NCBI GenBank assembly: GCA_028065725.1
Contig: JAPTVL010000420.1
Coordinates: forward strand, 62,001 to 126,000
Source: Betaproteobacteria bacterium
GTDB lineage: Bacteria > Pseudomonadota > Gammaproteobacteria > Burkholderiales > Rhodocyclaceae
Direction of reading: 5' to 3'
Length of the DNA stretch: 64,000 bases
Part shown: positions 16,941 through 27,151 of the stretch, piece by piece
Layout of the letters: every line of letters starts with the position of its first letter
Numbering within the stretch: the stretch's first letter is position 1
The notes under the pieces: model-generated
The model's input: only the letters and a program-made list of their open reading frames with translations
Told to the model about the DNA's origin: nothing
Databases searched by the model: none
Program-made: the position numbers and the translations under genes

Positions 16941-18731
16941 TTAGAACAGTTCGGCTTCGAGATCGAGCAGCGACTTGGCGCCTGAGCGCGCCTGGCGGAT
17001 CAGCATCGCCGTCTCGGGCAGCAGGCGGGCGAAGTAGAAGCGCGCCGTGGCGAGCTTGGCCTTGTAGAAATCATCGCCGGAATCCTGCTTCTCCAGCGCG
17101 ATCTTGGCCATGCGGGCGAAGAAGTAACTGTAGACCAGATGGCCGACCACGCGCAGATAGGGCACCGCGGCGGCGCCGACCTCGTCCTGGTTCTGGAAGG
17201 CCTTCATGCCGATTTCCATGGTCAGCTTGCTCACCTTGTCGCCGAGGTCGGCCAGCGGCGTGACGAATTCGCTCATGGCTTCGTCGGTGCCGTTCTCTTC
17301 GACGAAGGCCTGCACCAGCGCACCGAACTTCTTCAGCTTGGCGCCGTTGTCCATCAGGATCTTGCGGCCGAGCAGGTCGAGCGACTGGATGGTGTTGGTG
17401 CCTTCGTAAATCATGTTGATGCGGGCATCGCGCACGTACTGCTCCATGCCCCACTCGGCGATGTAGCCGTGGCCGCCGTAAACCTGCATCGCATCCGAGG
17501 TGGAGATCCAGCCGTTGTCGGTGATGAAGGCCTTGATGATCGGCGTCAGCAGCGTCACCAGATCGGCGGCGTCCTTGCGTACCTCTTCGTCCGGATGATT
17601 CAATTCGCGGTCGATCTGCAGGGCGACGAAAGAGGTGAAGGCGCGGCCGCCTTCGGCATAGGCTTTAGCCGTCAGCAGCATGCGCCGCACGTCGGGATGC
17701 ACGATGATCGGATCGGCGGCCTTGTCCGGGGCCTTGACGCCCGACAGGCTGCGCATCTGCAGGCGCTCCTTGGCATAGGCCAGGGCGTTCTGGAAGGCCA
17801 CCTCGGTCAGGCCCAGCGACTGCATGCCAACGCCAAGACGTGCCGCATTCATCATCACGAACATGGCGTTGAGGCCCTTGTTCGGCTGGCCGATCAGCCA
17901 GCCGGTGGCGTCGTCCAGGTTCATCTGGCAGGTGGCATTGCCGTGGATGCCCATCTTTTCTTCGAGCGCGCCGCAGGTGATGGCGTTGCGCGCGCCCAGC
18001 GTGCCGTCGGCATTGGGAATGAACTTCGGCACCACGAACAGGGAAATGCCCTTGGTGCCAACGGGCGCGTCCGGCAGGCGTGCCAGGACGAGGTGCACGA
18101 TGTTCTCCGCCATGTCGTGCTCGCCGGCCGAGATGAAAATCTTGCTGCCGGTGATCTGGTAGCTGCCATCGGCTTGCGGCTCGGCCTTGGAGCGCAGGAG
18201 GCCCAGATCGGTGCCGCAGTGCGCCTCGGTGAGGCACATGGTGCCGGTCCATTGGCCCGAGACCAGCTTCGGCAGGTACAGCTGCTTCAGCTCATCCGTG
18301 CCGTGTTCATGCAGGCATTCGTAGGCGCCGTGCGACAGGCCCGGATACATGTACCAGGCCTGGTTCGACGAATTGAGCATCTCCGACAGGGGGTTGTACA
18401 CCACCACCGGCAGGCCCTGCCCGCCGTATTGCGGATCGCAGCTCAGCGCCGGCCAGCCGGCCTCGACGAACTGGCGATAGGCCTCCTTGAAGCCCTTCGG
18501 CGTCGCTACCTCGTGCGTGGCCGGGTCCAGCTTGCAGCCCTCGCGGTCGCCGGAGTGGTTGAGCGGGAACAGCACCTTGGAGGTGAATTTGCCGCCTTCT
18601 TCGAGAATCTGGTTGATGGTGTCGGCGTCGACCTCGGCATGCGCCGGCAATGCCTTGAGTTCGCTGGTGACGTCGAGCAGCTCGTGCAAGACGAAATGCA
18701 TGTCGCGCAAGGGCGCGTTGTACTGACCCAT
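16941..18731 (-). CDS. Acyl-CoA dehydrogenase, first gene of the beta-oxidation operon
   Basis: A 596-residue paralogue of the enzyme at 6493-8283, with the same signatures: CLTEAHCGTDLGLLRSKAEP, FISAGEHDMAEN, and DARINMIYEGTNTIQSLDLLGRKI, with the catalytic Glu in YEGT. The ATG at 18731 has a perfect AGGAGG seven bases upstream; the frame extends 69 codons further upstream without family similarity. It heads the operon acyl-CoA dehydrogenase, hydroxyacyl dehydrogenase/hydratase, thiolase. An inverted repeat in the upstream gap may be its operator. Confidence 0.95.
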   Translation of the reverse strand: MGQYNAPLRDMHFVLHELLDVTSELKALPAHAEVDADTINQILEEGGKFTSKVLFPLNHSGDREGCKLDPATHEVATPKGFKEAYRQFVEAGWPALSCDPQYGGQGLPVVVYNPLSEMLNSSNQAWYMYPGLSHGAYECLHEHGTDELKQLYLPKLVSGQWTGTMCLTEAHCGTDLGLLRSKAEPQADGSYQITGSKIFISAGEHDMAENIVHLVLARLPDAPVGTKGISLFVVPKFIPNADGTLGARNAITCGALEEKMGIHGNATCQMNLDDATGWLIGQPNKGLNAMFVMMNAARLGVGMQSLGLTEVAFQNALAYAKERLQMRSLSGVKAPDKAADPIIVHPDVRRMLLTAKAYAEGGRAFTSFVALQIDRELNHPDEEVRKDAADLVTLLTPIIKAFITDNGWISTSDAMQVYGGHGYIAEWGMEQYVRDARINMIYEGTNTIQSLDLLGRKILMDNGAKLKKFGALVQAFVEENGTDEAMSEFVTPLADLGDKVSKLTMEIGMKAFQNQDEVGAAAVPYLRVVGHLVYSYFFARMAKIALEKQDSGDDFYKAKLATARFYFARLLPETAMLIRQARSGAKSLLDLEAELF

Positions 18732-18775
18732 GGGGTCCTCCTGTGTCCTATTGACTAGCGTCGACCGAACTAAGA

Positions 18776-18802
18776 CGAACGGCCGTTTCAAACAACCGTT
18801 CG
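18776..18802. promoter_or_regulatory. Inverted repeat upstream of the beta-oxidation operon
   Basis: CGAACGG and CCGTTCG form perfect 7-base arms with a 13-base spacer, and AACGGCCGTT (18778-18787) is itself a palindrome. The site lies 45-71 bases before the operon start codon. It is unlike the TTCCATAC operators at etfB/tetR, so a second regulator is implied. Confidence 0.5.
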
Positions 18803-18877
18803 AATCATAGCGCAGTTTGCCGCCGGCGTATAGTCTTGCAACTCTAATTTTCCGGAACGGAGACGACGGCTGGCGGA

Positions 18878-19420
18878 TCAGCGCAGGAAATTCCGGCTGA
18901 TCTCGCGGAACAGGGCCGAGTCGGCCTTGCGCAGCCACTCGAAGGCCACCATCTCGCGGCTGACGATGCCGGCGCCGGCGGCACGCATGCGGGCCAGCGC
19001 CAAGGCCTTGTCGGAGTCACGCCGTGAACCGACGGCCTCCTCGACGACGAAGACCTGCTTGCCGCCGGCGCGCAGTTCCATCACCGTCTGCAGCACGCAG
19101 ACGTGGGTTTCCATGCCGCAGACCACGATCTGCCCGGTGCCGCCAGATTTGTCCAGACCGTGGCAACCGCCGGCCACGGCGGAAAAATGCAGCTTGCCGG
19201 CGATGCAGCCGGCCGGCAGTTCGGCCGCCACTGCCGGATGGGTCGGCCCCAGTCCCTGGGGATACTGCTCACAGGCCAGTACGGGAATTTCCATGCGGCG
19301 CGCGACGCGGATCAGCCAGATCACCTGATCCAGCAAAACCTGCCAGCCGGCAATCGCCGGCACCAGGCGGCCCTGCACATCGACCACCAGCAGCGCGGAA
19401 TTTTTTGCGTCGATCAGCAT
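18878..19420 (-). CDS. Isochorismatase-like cysteine hydrolase
   Basis: A 180-residue member of the cysteine hydrolase superfamily, with a visible catalytic triad: Asp14 (LLVVDVQGRL), Lys76 (AGKLHFS) and Cys108 (GMETHVCVLQT). The family includes nicotinamidases, isochorismatases and YcaC-like enzymes; the exact substrate cannot be read from sequence. A strong GGGAGG precedes the ATG. It overlaps the 3' end of the exonuclease gene by 7 bases, so they form a two-gene operon. Confidence 0.88.
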   Translation of the reverse strand: MLIDAKNSALLVVDVQGRLVPAIAGWQVLLDQVIWLIRVARRMEIPVLACEQYPQGLGPTHPAVAAELPAGCIAGKLHFSAVAGGCHGLDKSGGTGQIVVCGMETHVCVLQTVMELRAGGKQVFVVEEAVGSRRDSDKALALARMRAAGAGIVSREMVAFEWLRKADSALFREISRNFLR

Positions 19421-20208
19421 GATGCCTCCCAGGCGGCTATGAATTCCTTCCAGTGCGGCAGGCCGGTGGCCGCCAGCGTCGATTTGACCAGTGCCAGTTC
19501 GTTCTCATGCTCGCTGGCGGTCAGTTGCCCGCGCATCAGCTGAAAGCGCAGCAGGACCAGCCAGGTGTTGACCACGTCGGTTTCGCAATAGTCGCGGATC
19601 TCGGCGATGCGCCCGTCCAGCCAGGCGCCCCAGACCGCCGAACCGTCCATGCCGAGCTTGCCCGGCAAACCCATGAGGCGCGCCAGCTGGTCGAGCGGCG
19701 CAGCTCCGCGCGGCTGGTACATCGCCAGCAGATCCATCAGGTCGAGATGGCGCGAGTGGTAACGGCTGATGTAGTTGTTCCACTTGAAGTCCTTCGAGTC
19801 GCGGTAATCGCCCTCGCCCATGTCCCAGTAGCGCGGTGCGGTGACGCGATGGATCAGGCCGCGATAGTGCAGCACCGGCAGGTCGAAGCCACCGCCGTTC
19901 CAGGACACGATCTGCGGCGTGAACTTCTCGACGCCGTCGAAGAAGCGCTGGATGATCTCGCCCTCATTCGACTTCGGCTCGGCCAGCGACCAGACGCGAA
20001 AGCCCTCGTCATTGCGCAAGGCGCAGGAAATCACCACCACGCGCTGCAGATGCAGCGGCAGGAAGTCGCTGCCGTTCTTCGCGCGCTGGCGCTGAAAGGC
20101 GAACTCGGCCACTTCCGCGTCGGGCAGCGACGCCGGCAACTCGTGCAGCGTGCGCAGTCCGGCGATGTCCGGGATGGTCTCGATATCAAAGACGAGAACG
20201 GGGGTCAT
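19414..20208 (-). CDS. PolB-like 3'-5' exonuclease (DEDD superfamily)
   Basis: A 264-residue predicted exonuclease (PF10108 type). MTPVLVFDIETIPD contains the first DxE metal-binding motif; VSWNGGGFDLPVLHYRG carries the second Asp region; and EIRDYCETDVVNTWLVLLRFQLM holds the last DEDD Asp. The ATG at 20208 was chosen because the DIET motif follows within ten residues, as in homologues. The gene diverges from the IclR-type regulator. Its role in DNA repair or processing is inferred from the fold only. Confidence 0.88.
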   Translation of the reverse strand: MTPVLVFDIETIPDIAGLRTLHELPASLPDAEVAEFAFQRQRAKNGSDFLPLHLQRVVVISCALRNDEGFRVWSLAEPKSNEGEIIQRFFDGVEKFTPQIVSWNGGGFDLPVLHYRGLIHRVTAPRYWDMGEGDYRDSKDFKWNNYISRYHSRHLDLMDLLAMYQPRGAAPLDQLARLMGLPGKLGMDGSAVWGAWLDGRIAEIRDYCETDVVNTWLVLLRFQLMRGQLTASEHENELALVKSTLAATGLPHWKEFIAAWEASC

Positions 20209-20286
20209 GGGCTGGGTTCCGGTGGAAAAGCGAGATGTTCGCAAAGAGTCGGCGCTGATAACCCGCCGATTCTATAATCCCGCTCC

Positions 20287-21105
20287 ATGTCAGGTGAAGA
20301 AAAAGACGACGACGGCCGGCAAGGCATCCAGTCGATCGAGGTGGGCGTGCCGCTGCTGCGGGCGCTGGCCGATCACGGCGCCCCGATGATGCTGCGCGAT
20401 CTTGCGGCCGTCGCCGGCATGCCGGCGGCCAAGGCCCACCGCTACCTGGTCAGCTTCGTGCGCACCGGACTGGTAACCCAGGACCCGCTCTCGGGCCGCT
20501 ACGATCTCGGCCATTTCGCGCTGGACCTCGGACTCGCCAGCCTCGCCCGGCTCGACGCGGTACGCGTGGCGACGCCGGTGCTCGACGCGCTCGGCGAGGA
20601 AATCGGTGAAACCGTGGCGCTCGCGGTCTGGGGCAACATGGGGCCGACCATCGTGCGCTGGGTCGACTCGCGGCGGCCGATCAGCGTCAATCTGCGCACC
20701 GGCGCCGTGATGCCCTTGCTGCATTCCGCCATCGGCCTGTGCTTTGTCGCTTTCTTCGATTCGCCGCTGCTGCAGCGCCGGGTAGACGAAGAACTCAGGA
20801 TCAACGCCCGCGGCGAAGATATCCGGGCGCCGATGACGCATGCCCAGCTCGATGCACTGACCGCCGAGGCGCGCGAACATGGCCTGTCGCGCGTCGTGGG
20901 ATCGGTGATTCCCGGCATCAATGCCTTCTCCGCCCCGATCTTCAACCACGATGGTAAGATGGTGGCGGCGATTACCGGCCTCGGCCCCGCCGGATTTTTT
21001 CCGCCGAACTGGAAAGGTCCGATGCCCAAGGCGATCCGCGCCGCAGCCCGGACAATCTCGCGCCGACTGGGTTGGGGCGCCGCTCCAGGCACTGGCGGCC
21101 GTTGA
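20287..21105 (+). CDS. IclR family transcriptional regulator
   Basis: A 272-residue regulator. The N-terminal winged helix (about 14-75) reads GIQSIEVGVPLLRALADHGAPMMLRDLAAVAGMPAAKAHRYLVSFVRTGLV, and the C-terminal ligand domain has VALAVWGNMGPTIVRWVDS and GVVGSVIPGI-like segments (RVVGSVIPGINAFSAPIF). It is divergent from the exonuclease gene. The target is unknown; IclR proteins often control aromatic catabolism, and paa genes are in the window, but no linkage is shown. The stop codon is overlapped by a perfect FNR-type box. Confidence 0.9.
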   Translation: MSGEEKDDDGRQGIQSIEVGVPLLRALADHGAPMMLRDLAAVAGMPAAKAHRYLVSFVRTGLVTQDPLSGRYDLGHFALDLGLASLARLDAVRVATPVLDALGEEIGETVALAVWGNMGPTIVRWVDSRRPISVNLRTGAVMPLLHSAIGLCFVAFFDSPLLQRRVDEELRINARGEDIRAPMTHAQLDALTAEAREHGLSRVVGSVIPGINAFSAPIFNHDGKMVAAITGLGPAGFFPPNWKGPMPKAIRAAARTISRRLGWGAAPGTGGR

Positions 21106-21115
21106 TCCAGATCAA
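21102..21115. promoter_or_regulatory. FNR/ANR-type box TTGAT-N4-ATCAA
   Basis: TTGAT, CCAG, ATCAA exactly matches the FNR/ANR consensus. It overlaps the iclR stop codon and lies 130 bases upstream of the EF-hand protein gene, so it could activate that gene under low oxygen. Functional status is inferred. Confidence 0.5.
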
Positions 21116-21244
21116 ACAATCCGCAGATTAACGCCGGCTTATTACTTTCGCCGGCTTTCAATTTGCGCCGGACAGGTGCATCGTTCGGTGGCCGAGGCAT
21201 GGCGTGTGGACAAACGGTTTCGGCCATTGATGAGCGGGGAAATC

Positions 21245-21544
21245 ATGCGATATCTTGCATTGGTATTGTTGGCACTGTCTGCCGCAACGGAAACGATTCA
21301 GGCCCAGTCGGTGATACCGAGTCTCGACGAACCCGGCCACAAAGGCGACCTGGCCCGCGCGGCCAAGCAGCGTTCCGCTGCCCAATTCGATGCAACGGAC
21401 GAAGACAAGGATGGCCGTTTGTCCAGGACGGAAGTCGCCAAAAACTCCCGCTATCTGACCGACAATTTCGACAAGCTCGACGCCGACAAGGATGGCTACC
21501 TCACCTGGGAAGAATTCCTGGGGCATAATCGCTGGCCAAAGTAG
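21245..21544 (+). CDS. Exported EF-hand protein
   Basis: A 99-residue protein with an N-terminal signal peptide (MRYLALVLLALSAATETIQAQ) and two EF-hand loops, DATDEDKDGRLSRTEV and DKLDADKDGYLTWEEF, each with the DxDxDG...E calcium-ligand pattern. It is probably a periplasmic Ca2+-binding protein. The ATG at 21245 is used because GGGGA lies five bases upstream; MSGEI 15 bases earlier would weaken the signal peptide. A perfect FNR-type box lies 130 bases upstream. Function unknown. Confidence 0.8.
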   Translation: MRYLALVLLALSAATETIQAQSVIPSLDEPGHKGDLARAAKQRSAAQFDATDEDKDGRLSRTEVAKNSRYLTDNFDKLDADKDGYLTWEEFLGHNRWPK

Positions 21545-21661
21545 TATTCTAGGCAGGTCAGGCGGCCGCCATGACCCGGCAAGGTCTTCGACCATGCGAA
21601 TTCCGGACGTCCGCCGGGTGTGGTTCGGTCCTTGTTTGGACAGCATCGTGGAGGTTTGAAC

Positions 21662-22240
21662 GTGCTCAAGCTTTACATTTTCTGGGGTACATTCGTCCTT
21701 GTCCTGATCGGAGTGGGCCTGACCCTGCTCAGTCAGCACAACCGACGTCGGAAAAATCGTAATGCGGCAGCGGAATCCGCCGCCAGGGCCATTCCCGGAA
21801 CTTCCCCTGCCGCCGGCGCAGCGGATGCCCCGTTCGATCCGAATGCGACGCGAATTCATGTGCGGACGTCCCCGGCCAGCGAATCTGCCGCCTTGCTGCT
21901 GAACCGCGAAAACGCGAGCTTGCCGGCCAATGCATCCGTCAGGCTGGTTTGCGTTGGCGGAGCCCAGAAAGGGGAAAGCTTTGCCATCCGGTCTGGCGGC
22001 GTTACCGTGGGGCGCGATGCGAAGAACGATATCGTCATTCAAGACTCGCGGGTTTCCTACCACCACGCCTGGATCGGCATCGTCGACCAGAAGGTGCTAT
22101 TGCGCGACCTTGAGTCCACCAACGGCACCTTCCTCAATGCCCAACTCGACTCGCTGGTGCAGGAGGTCGCGCTGATTCACGGCGATACCATTTTCTTTGG
22201 CGGGCACGGGGGTGCCCAGTTCCGCGTGGTCGTGGAATGA
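21662..22240 (+). CDS. Membrane-anchored FHA-domain protein
   Basis: A 192-residue protein with one N-terminal membrane helix (LYIFWGTFVLVLIGVGLTLL), a low-complexity Ala/Pro linker, and a C-terminal FHA domain (about 100-190) with the key GRDAKNDIVIQDSRVSYHHA and STNGTFLN motifs that read phosphothreonine peptides. The start is GTG at 21662, after GGAGG with a seven-base spacer. FHA proteins usually work with Ser/Thr kinases, secretion systems or division proteins; none is nearby, so the partner is unknown. Confidence 0.85.
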   Translation: MLKLYIFWGTFVLVLIGVGLTLLSQHNRRRKNRNAAAESAARAIPGTSPAAGAADAPFDPNATRIHVRTSPASESAALLLNRENASLPANASVRLVCVGGAQKGESFAIRSGGVTVGRDAKNDIVIQDSRVSYHHAWIGIVDQKVLLRDLESTNGTFLNAQLDSLVQEVALIHGDTIFFGGHGGAQFRVVVE

Positions 22241-22465
22241 GCTCAATGCGCTAGCGTCTGTTGAGGCGGGAAGCGGGAAGCTTGCCGCCGCGGACGGTCT
22301 CGGTCGTCGCCGTTGAAATGCCGCCGAGAATGCCGCCCTGCTCGCCGCCCGAACCGCCGCCACCCTTGCGCACCGGCGCCGCGGCGGAGATGCGCGAAGC
22401 CAGCCGCGCCGGCGGCATCGCACGACGTCTGCTACTCTGCGCGCTGTCACCGCAACCGATTCGCC

Positions 22466-23332
22466 ATGCGCCCACCGATCCGACTCCGGCTTCTGATCCT
22501 CGTCATCCTGCTGCTCGCCGGCTGCAGCGCCGTGCGCCTCGGCTACGGCAATGCCGACAGTCTGGCGCGCTGGTGGATCGACCAGTACCTCGACCTCGCG
22601 CCGGAACAGGATGTACTGGTTCGCGAACGGCTTGGGCGCTATTTCGCCTGGCACCGCAAGACCCAGTTGCCCGATTACGTGAACCTGCTGCGTCAAGGCC
22701 GGAAACTCGCCACCGGGCAGACGACGGCCGCCGATGCCCTGGCTCTGGGCGACGAACTGATCCGCCGCGGACGCATCCTCGCCGAACAGGCCACGCCGGA
22801 CATCGCCGACCTGCTGCCAACGCTAACGCCGGCGCAGATCGAACGCATGGCAGCGCGCCAGACGGAAAAGAACACCGACTACGCCAGGGAGGCAAAACTC
22901 GCCGAGGGCGAAGCCGGGCAGCGCAAGGCACGCTACAAGCGCCTGCTGGAACGCGCCGAATACTGGTTCGGCGACTTCAGCAGGGAACAGGAAGCGGCGC
23001 TGCGGCGCATGGTCGACGCGCAGGATCCCGGCAGCCAGTTCTGGTACGAGGAAAGGCTGCGGCGCCAGCGCGACTGGATCAGCCTGGTGCGTCAAGTGCA
23101 GCGCGAGCGGCCGCCGCGCGAACGGGTCATCCAGATGCTGCGCGACTACGCGACGCGCTTCGATCTGCCGACCGAACCGGCGCGGCTGGCTCAGGCCATT
23201 GCCCTGCGTCACGCCTCGGCGGAACTCGCCGTCGCCATCCATGCCCTGATGACGCCGTCACAGCGCGAGCATGCCCGCTCCAAGCTGGACGACCTGATCC
23301 ACGACTTCACCCAGCTGTCCCGGGCCGAATAG
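22466..23332 (+). CDS. Lipoprotein, DUF6279-like
   Basis: A 288-residue predicted lipoprotein: MRPPIRLRLLILVILLLAGC is a signal peptide ending in a lipobox (LAGC), so Cys20 would be lipidated. The mature part is highly charged and alpha-helical (ERLGRYFAWHRKTQLPDYV, RYKRLLERAEYWFGDFS) and resembles uncharacterised DUF6279 lipoproteins of proteobacteria. No enzymatic motif is visible. The longer ORF from 22313 upstream is not credible because it would bury the signal peptide. Confidence 0.75.
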   Translation: MRPPIRLRLLILVILLLAGCSAVRLGYGNADSLARWWIDQYLDLAPEQDVLVRERLGRYFAWHRKTQLPDYVNLLRQGRKLATGQTTAADALALGDELIRRGRILAEQATPDIADLLPTLTPAQIERMAARQTEKNTDYAREAKLAEGEAGQRKARYKRLLERAEYWFGDFSREQEAALRRMVDAQDPGSQFWYEERLRRQRDWISLVRQVQRERPPRERVIQMLRDYATRFDLPTEPARLAQAIALRHASAELAVAIHALMTPSQREHARSKLDDLIHDFTQLSRAE

Positions 23333-23447
23333 GCTTCCAGCGCAACATCGCGCGACGGCGGCGATGGACAGGCCGTCGGCAGCTCGCTATGCTGCGCCCC
23401 TCGCGCCTTGCAACACGGCCCCGCCGCCGCACCCAGAGGTAATCCCC

Positions 23448-25172
23448 ATGCAGACAGAAAGCTTCATCCCGGGCAAGGACGCCTCGCTCGAATCCTCGAT
23501 ATCCAGCATGCAGGGCAAGCTCGAAAAACTCGGCTTCCATGTCGAGCAGCGCTCCTGGCTCAATCCCGTGGATGGCGTCTGGTCCGTGCATGTGCGCGAC
23601 CGCGCCTGCCCGCTGCTGTTCACCAACGGCAAGGGCGGCTCGCGCCTCGCCGCGCTGGCCAGTGCGCTGGGCGAATTCTTCGAGCGCCTGTCCTGCAATT
23701 ATTTCTGGACCCACTACTACCTCGGTGACCAGTTCGCCCGCCGCGACTTTGCCCATTACCCGCGCGAACGGTGGTTCCAGCCCGGTCCCGATGGCGAGTG
23801 GCCGGAGCAATTGCTGACCCCCGAACTGCGCCAACTCTACAACCCGGACGCCAGCATCGATGCCAACACCCTGGTGGACCTCAACTCGGGGGATAGCGAA
23901 CGCGGCATCTGCGCCCTGCCCTACGTGCGCCAGCGCGACGGCGCGACGGTCTGGTTCCCGGTCAATATCATCGGCAACCTGTATGTCAGCAATGGCATGT
24001 CGGCCGGCAACACCGAGATGGAAGCACGCACCCAGGCCCTGTCGGAAATCTTCGAACGCCACGTCAAGTTCCGCATCATCAGCGAAGGCCTGTGCCTGCC
24101 CGACGTGCCCGAGCACGTGATCGCCCGCCATCCGCGCATCGCAGCGGGAATCGCCGGCCTGCGCGAGGCCGGCTTCGGCATTCTGGTCAAGGATGCCTCG
24201 CTCGGTGGCGAGTACCCGGTGATGAACGTCACCCTGCTGCACCCCGAGGATCAGGGCTGTTTCTCCAGCTTCGGCGCCCATCCACGTTTCGAGATCGCGC
24301 TGGAGCGCGCCCTGACCGAACTGCTGCAGGGCCGCGGGCTCGACGCGCTGGCCGGCTTTCCGCCGCCCGGCTTCGACCTCGACGAAATCGCCGCGTCACC
24401 CAACATCGAAATCCACTTCGTCGATTCCAGCGGCATCATCAGCTGGAACTTCCTCGGCGCCACGCCGGACTTCGACTTCTGCGACTGGAACTTCAGCAAC
24501 CCGGACGCAAACTCGACCGCCGAGGATTACCACTGGCTGGTGGAGCGCATCCATCGCTGCGGCCACGACATCTATGTCGCCGACTTCACCCACCTCGGCG
24601 TCTATGCCTGCCGCATCCTGGTGCCGGGCATGTCGGAAATCTATCCGCTGGACGAACTGGAATGGGAGAACAACAGCGTCGGCAACCTGGTCCGCGAGGC
24701 CATCCTGCATCTGCCGGAACTGGACGAGGACGAATGCGCCGACCTGCTGGAAACGCTTAACGAGTTCGACCTGCCGGACCAGCGGCCGGTCAGCACCCTG
24801 ATTGGACTGGCGGCCGAGGCCGATTCATTCTGGGCCGACCTGCGCGTAGGTGAACTTAAGACCATCCTGGCGCTGGCCGTCGGCGATGACGAGGCGATCC
24901 GCGAAGGCTGTGAATGGGTGCACCACTTTGAGCAGATAGCTCCGGCGCGCCGCCTGATCTATCGCTGCATCGAAACCCTGCTCGAACTTGGCAGCGCCGA
25001 CGGACATCGCGCCGCGCTGGAACATCTCTACGGTAGCGCCACACTGGCGGCCGCCGAAGCCATGCTGCGCGGCGAACAACGCTGTTTCGGCATCGAGGCG
25101 CCGGGCCTGGCGCTCAAGGGCTGCGACCTGCACCAGGCGCTGCTCGCGGCCTACGCCAAGCTGAGTCACTAG
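23448..25172 (+). CDS. ycaO: YcaO-type ATP-dependent protein, orthologue of E. coli YcaO
   Basis: A 574-residue protein that matches E. coli YcaO throughout. MQTESFIPGKDASLESSIS and VWSVHVRDRACPLLFTNGKGGSR open the YcaO domain, LASALGEFFERLS and NGMSAGNTEMEARTQALSEIFERHVKF carry the ATP/Mg-binding acidic residues, and the C-terminal 170 residues form a helical TPR-like extension. In E. coli this protein helps RimO to beta-methylthiolate ribosomal protein S12. It is not associated with a peptide-modification cluster here, so a housekeeping role is likelier than azoline biosynthesis. Confidence 0.9.
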   Translation: MQTESFIPGKDASLESSISSMQGKLEKLGFHVEQRSWLNPVDGVWSVHVRDRACPLLFTNGKGGSRLAALASALGEFFERLSCNYFWTHYYLGDQFARRDFAHYPRERWFQPGPDGEWPEQLLTPELRQLYNPDASIDANTLVDLNSGDSERGICALPYVRQRDGATVWFPVNIIGNLYVSNGMSAGNTEMEARTQALSEIFERHVKFRIISEGLCLPDVPEHVIARHPRIAAGIAGLREAGFGILVKDASLGGEYPVMNVTLLHPEDQGCFSSFGAHPRFEIALERALTELLQGRGLDALAGFPPPGFDLDEIAASPNIEIHFVDSSGIISWNFLGATPDFDFCDWNFSNPDANSTAEDYHWLVERIHRCGHDIYVADFTHLGVYACRILVPGMSEIYPLDELEWENNSVGNLVREAILHLPELDEDECADLLETLNEFDLPDQRPVSTLIGLAAEADSFWADLRVGELKTILALAVGDDEAIREGCEWVHHFEQIAPARRLIYRCIETLLELGSADGHRAALEHLYGSATLAAAEAMLRGEQRCFGIEAPGLALKGCDLHQALLAAYAKLSH

Positions 25173-25185
25173 GGGCCGCAGCCCC
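25172..25185. terminator. Small convergent hairpin after ycaO
   Basis: GGGGC, four-base loop, GCCCC directly at the ycaO stop, between the convergent ycaO and OB-fold genes. There is no T run. It is a weak candidate for a bidirectional terminator. Confidence 0.3.
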
Positions 25186-25198
25186 CGGGGATGCGACC

Positions 25199-25567
25199 TT
25201 ACTTCTTCGGGGTGATGCTGGCGTCTTCGATCAGCAGCGGATAGGAATAGCCGGCACCGAAGTCACGGTTTACCACCACCACGCCGGAAATCGAAACCTG
25301 ATCACCCACGGCGGCGGTCTGCTTGCTGGTGACGATCAGGTTGTTGGTGCCCTTGCCGGCCTCGCCCGTGCCGTCCTGCACATGCACGAAGTTGCGGCCC
25401 ATGATGCCGTTATTGACCTTGACCACCTTGCCCTGGGCGCTGACGGTCTTGCCGGCCAGGCCTGCCTTGTTCTGGTTCAGTGCGGCGACGGTCTCGGCGG
25501 CGGCGTTGAAGGACGCCAGCCCCAGGCTGCCGACGAAGGCAGCGACCACGACGGAAAAAATCCTCAT
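25199..25567 (-). CDS. Exported OB-fold protein
   Basis: A 122-residue protein with a signal peptide (MRIFSVVVAAFVGSLGLASFNAAA) and a beta-rich body (AGKTVSAQGKVVKVNNGIMGRNFVHVQDG...NNLIVTSK...VGDQVSISGVVVV) typical of small periplasmic OB-fold proteins formerly annotated as nucleic-acid binding. AGGAG precedes the ATG. It is convergent with ycaO and lies downstream of the dbpA-like gene with a 116-base gap. Ligand unknown. Confidence 0.75.
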   Translation of the reverse strand: MRIFSVVVAAFVGSLGLASFNAAAETVAALNQNKAGLAGKTVSAQGKVVKVNNGIMGRNFVHVQDGTGEAGKGTNNLIVTSKQTAAVGDQVSISGVVVVNRDFGAGYSYPLLIEDASITPKK

Positions 25568-25660
25568 CAAAAACTCCTGTGATTGGTTGAAGGTCGGCAA
25601 CGACCGGCCAGACAGCAGTATACACGCTGCGCCGATGCCCCGTCTTGCAGACGCTCGGAA

Positions 25661-25682
25661 AGTCGGCGCTGGTGCTACGGCG
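25661..25682 (+). repeat. Dispersed 22-bp repeat, copy 3
   Basis: AGTCGGCGCTGGT, GCT, ACGGCG: one difference from the consensus, preceded by GGAA. It lies directly beyond the dbpA-like stop codon (25684), in non-coding DNA. Confidence 0.7.
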
Positions 25683-25683
25683 C

Positions 25684-27096
<1,413 letters not shown>

Positions 27097-27151
27097 GCGC
27101 AATTGTAAGCGACCACCTTGATTGGCAGACTGACATCTGCCGCCAACCGCA

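Noticed and set aside
22251..22475. A 74-codon minus-strand frame between the FHA and lipoprotein genes
   Set aside because: Gly/Arg-rich composition, no RBS, and it overlaps the lipoprotein start; not enough support for a gene.
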